This document shows, piece after piece, positions 5,625 through 5,842 of a DNA stretch of 5,842 nucleotides. The position numbers and the translations under genes are program-made. The notes beneath the pieces were generated by a model. The model searched no databases. It was not told the DNA's origin and saw only the letters and a program-made list of their open reading frames with translations. Numbering within the stretch: position 1 is the stretch's first letter; each line of letters starts with the position of its first letter. The DNA comes from XN24 sp964413755 (GTDB lineage Bacteria; Pseudomonadota; Gammaproteobacteria; Steroidobacterales; XN24), in NCBI GenBank assembly GCA_964413755.1, contig CAYPTW010000133.1:1-5842 (forward strand), given 5' to 3'.

Positions 5625-5842
5625 ATGAGCAATCGAGTCGTCGTCGACCCGATCACCCGCATCGAGGGCCACCTCCGCGTCGAGGTGCAGATGCAAGGTG
5701 ATCGCATTCAACAGGCGTATTCCTCGGGCACGATGGTGCGCGGTATCGAGATCATCATGCGCGGGCGCGACCCACGCGATGCCTGGGCCTTCGTCCAGCG
5801 CATCTGCGGCGTGTGCACGCTGGTGCACGGCATGGCCTCCAT
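5625..5842 (+). CDS. hynL: [NiFe]-hydrogenase large subunit HynL (partial, N-terminal 72 codons)
   Basis: Catalytic subunit that binds the Ni-Fe(CN)2CO centre and oxidises or produces H2. The visible N-terminus has the family signature DPITRIEGH at 8-16, with E14 the conserved Glu near the active site. It also has the L1 motif RICGVCTLVHG at 59-69, supplying the active-site cysteines C61 and C64 and the conserved H68. It has no signal peptide, as expected for a subunit exported by riding on the Tat signal of HynS. L66 is found where many uptake enzymes have Gly (CTGVH). The gene runs off the right edge, so the C-terminal L2 motif (DPCxxCxxH) and the HynD cleavage site cannot be seen. Confidence 0.96.
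   Translation, partial: MSNRVVVDPITRIEGHLRVEVQMQGDRIQQAYSSGTMVRGIEIIMRGRDPRDAWAFVQRICGVCTLVHGMAS

Noticed and set aside
4103..5707. A 534-codon open frame on the minus strand, antisense to isp2 and parts of isp1 and hynL
   Set aside because: It is a GC-rich shadow of well-supported genes. Its composition is low-complexity (Ala, Arg, His, Leu, Val, Gly), no family motif is visible, and it has no plausible RBS.
1..5842. tRNA, rRNA, CRISPR array, insertion sequence or attachment site
   Set aside because: The window is almost fully accounted for by nine hydrogenase genes. No spaced direct repeats, transposase motifs, terminal inverted repeats or RNA-gene signatures were seen.

Overview
The window is part of a membrane-linked, periplasm-facing [NiFe]-hydrogenase locus of the Isp type (HydDB group 1e; the hynS-isp1-isp2-hynL arrangement known from purple sulfur bacteria such as Thiocapsa and Allochromatium and from Alteromonas). 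The DNA is GC-rich with strong G/C preference at third codon positions. Gene content and protein motifs point to a proteobacterium, most likely a gammaproteobacterium. That placement is inference, because no rRNA or taxon-specific marker is present.

Layout. Positions 1-1238, minus strand, hold three maturation genes read right to left: hypC (1005-1238), hypA (630-1001, GTG start) and the 5' part of hypB (1-591, continuing past the left edge). A 145-base divergent spacer (1239-1383) separates them from a plus-strand operon: the large-subunit endopeptidase gene hynD (1384-1899), a short single-domain hupH (2030-2455), the Tat-exported small subunit hynS (2509-3573), the cytochrome b-like isp1 (3570-4250), the HdrD-like iron-sulfur protein isp2 (4247-5575), and the first 72 codons of the large subunit hynL (5625 to the right edge). 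hynS/isp1 and isp1/isp2 each share a 4-base ATGA overlap, so those three genes look translationally coupled. hupH, hynS and hynL are each preceded by 49-130 bases of non-coding DNA. The first two of these spacers carry a perfect inverted repeat just upstream of the Shine-Dalgarno sequence.

How the genes work together. HypA and HypB deliver nickel and HypC is a chaperone in the assembly of the Fe(CN)2CO moiety of the HynL active site. HynD then cleaves the HynL C-terminal tail. HupH probably helps mature the small subunit. HynS carries three Fe-S clusters and a twin-arginine signal that exports the folded HynS-HynL pair. Isp1 (five predicted membrane helices with candidate heme ligands) and Isp2 (two [4Fe-4S] motifs plus a CCG noncubane-cluster domain) resemble the membrane and cytoplasmic halves of HdrDE/DsrMK-type modules. 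They are expected to connect periplasmic H2 turnover to the quinone pool or to a cytoplasmic thiol/disulfide or sulfur partner.

This is a recognisable system rather than a new one. The points worth following up are the two pre-SD hairpins, the reduced HupH, the degenerate first CCG domain in Isp2, a cysteine in HynS close to the position of a supernumerary cysteine of O2-tolerant enzymes, and the alanine-rich C-terminal tail of HynS.
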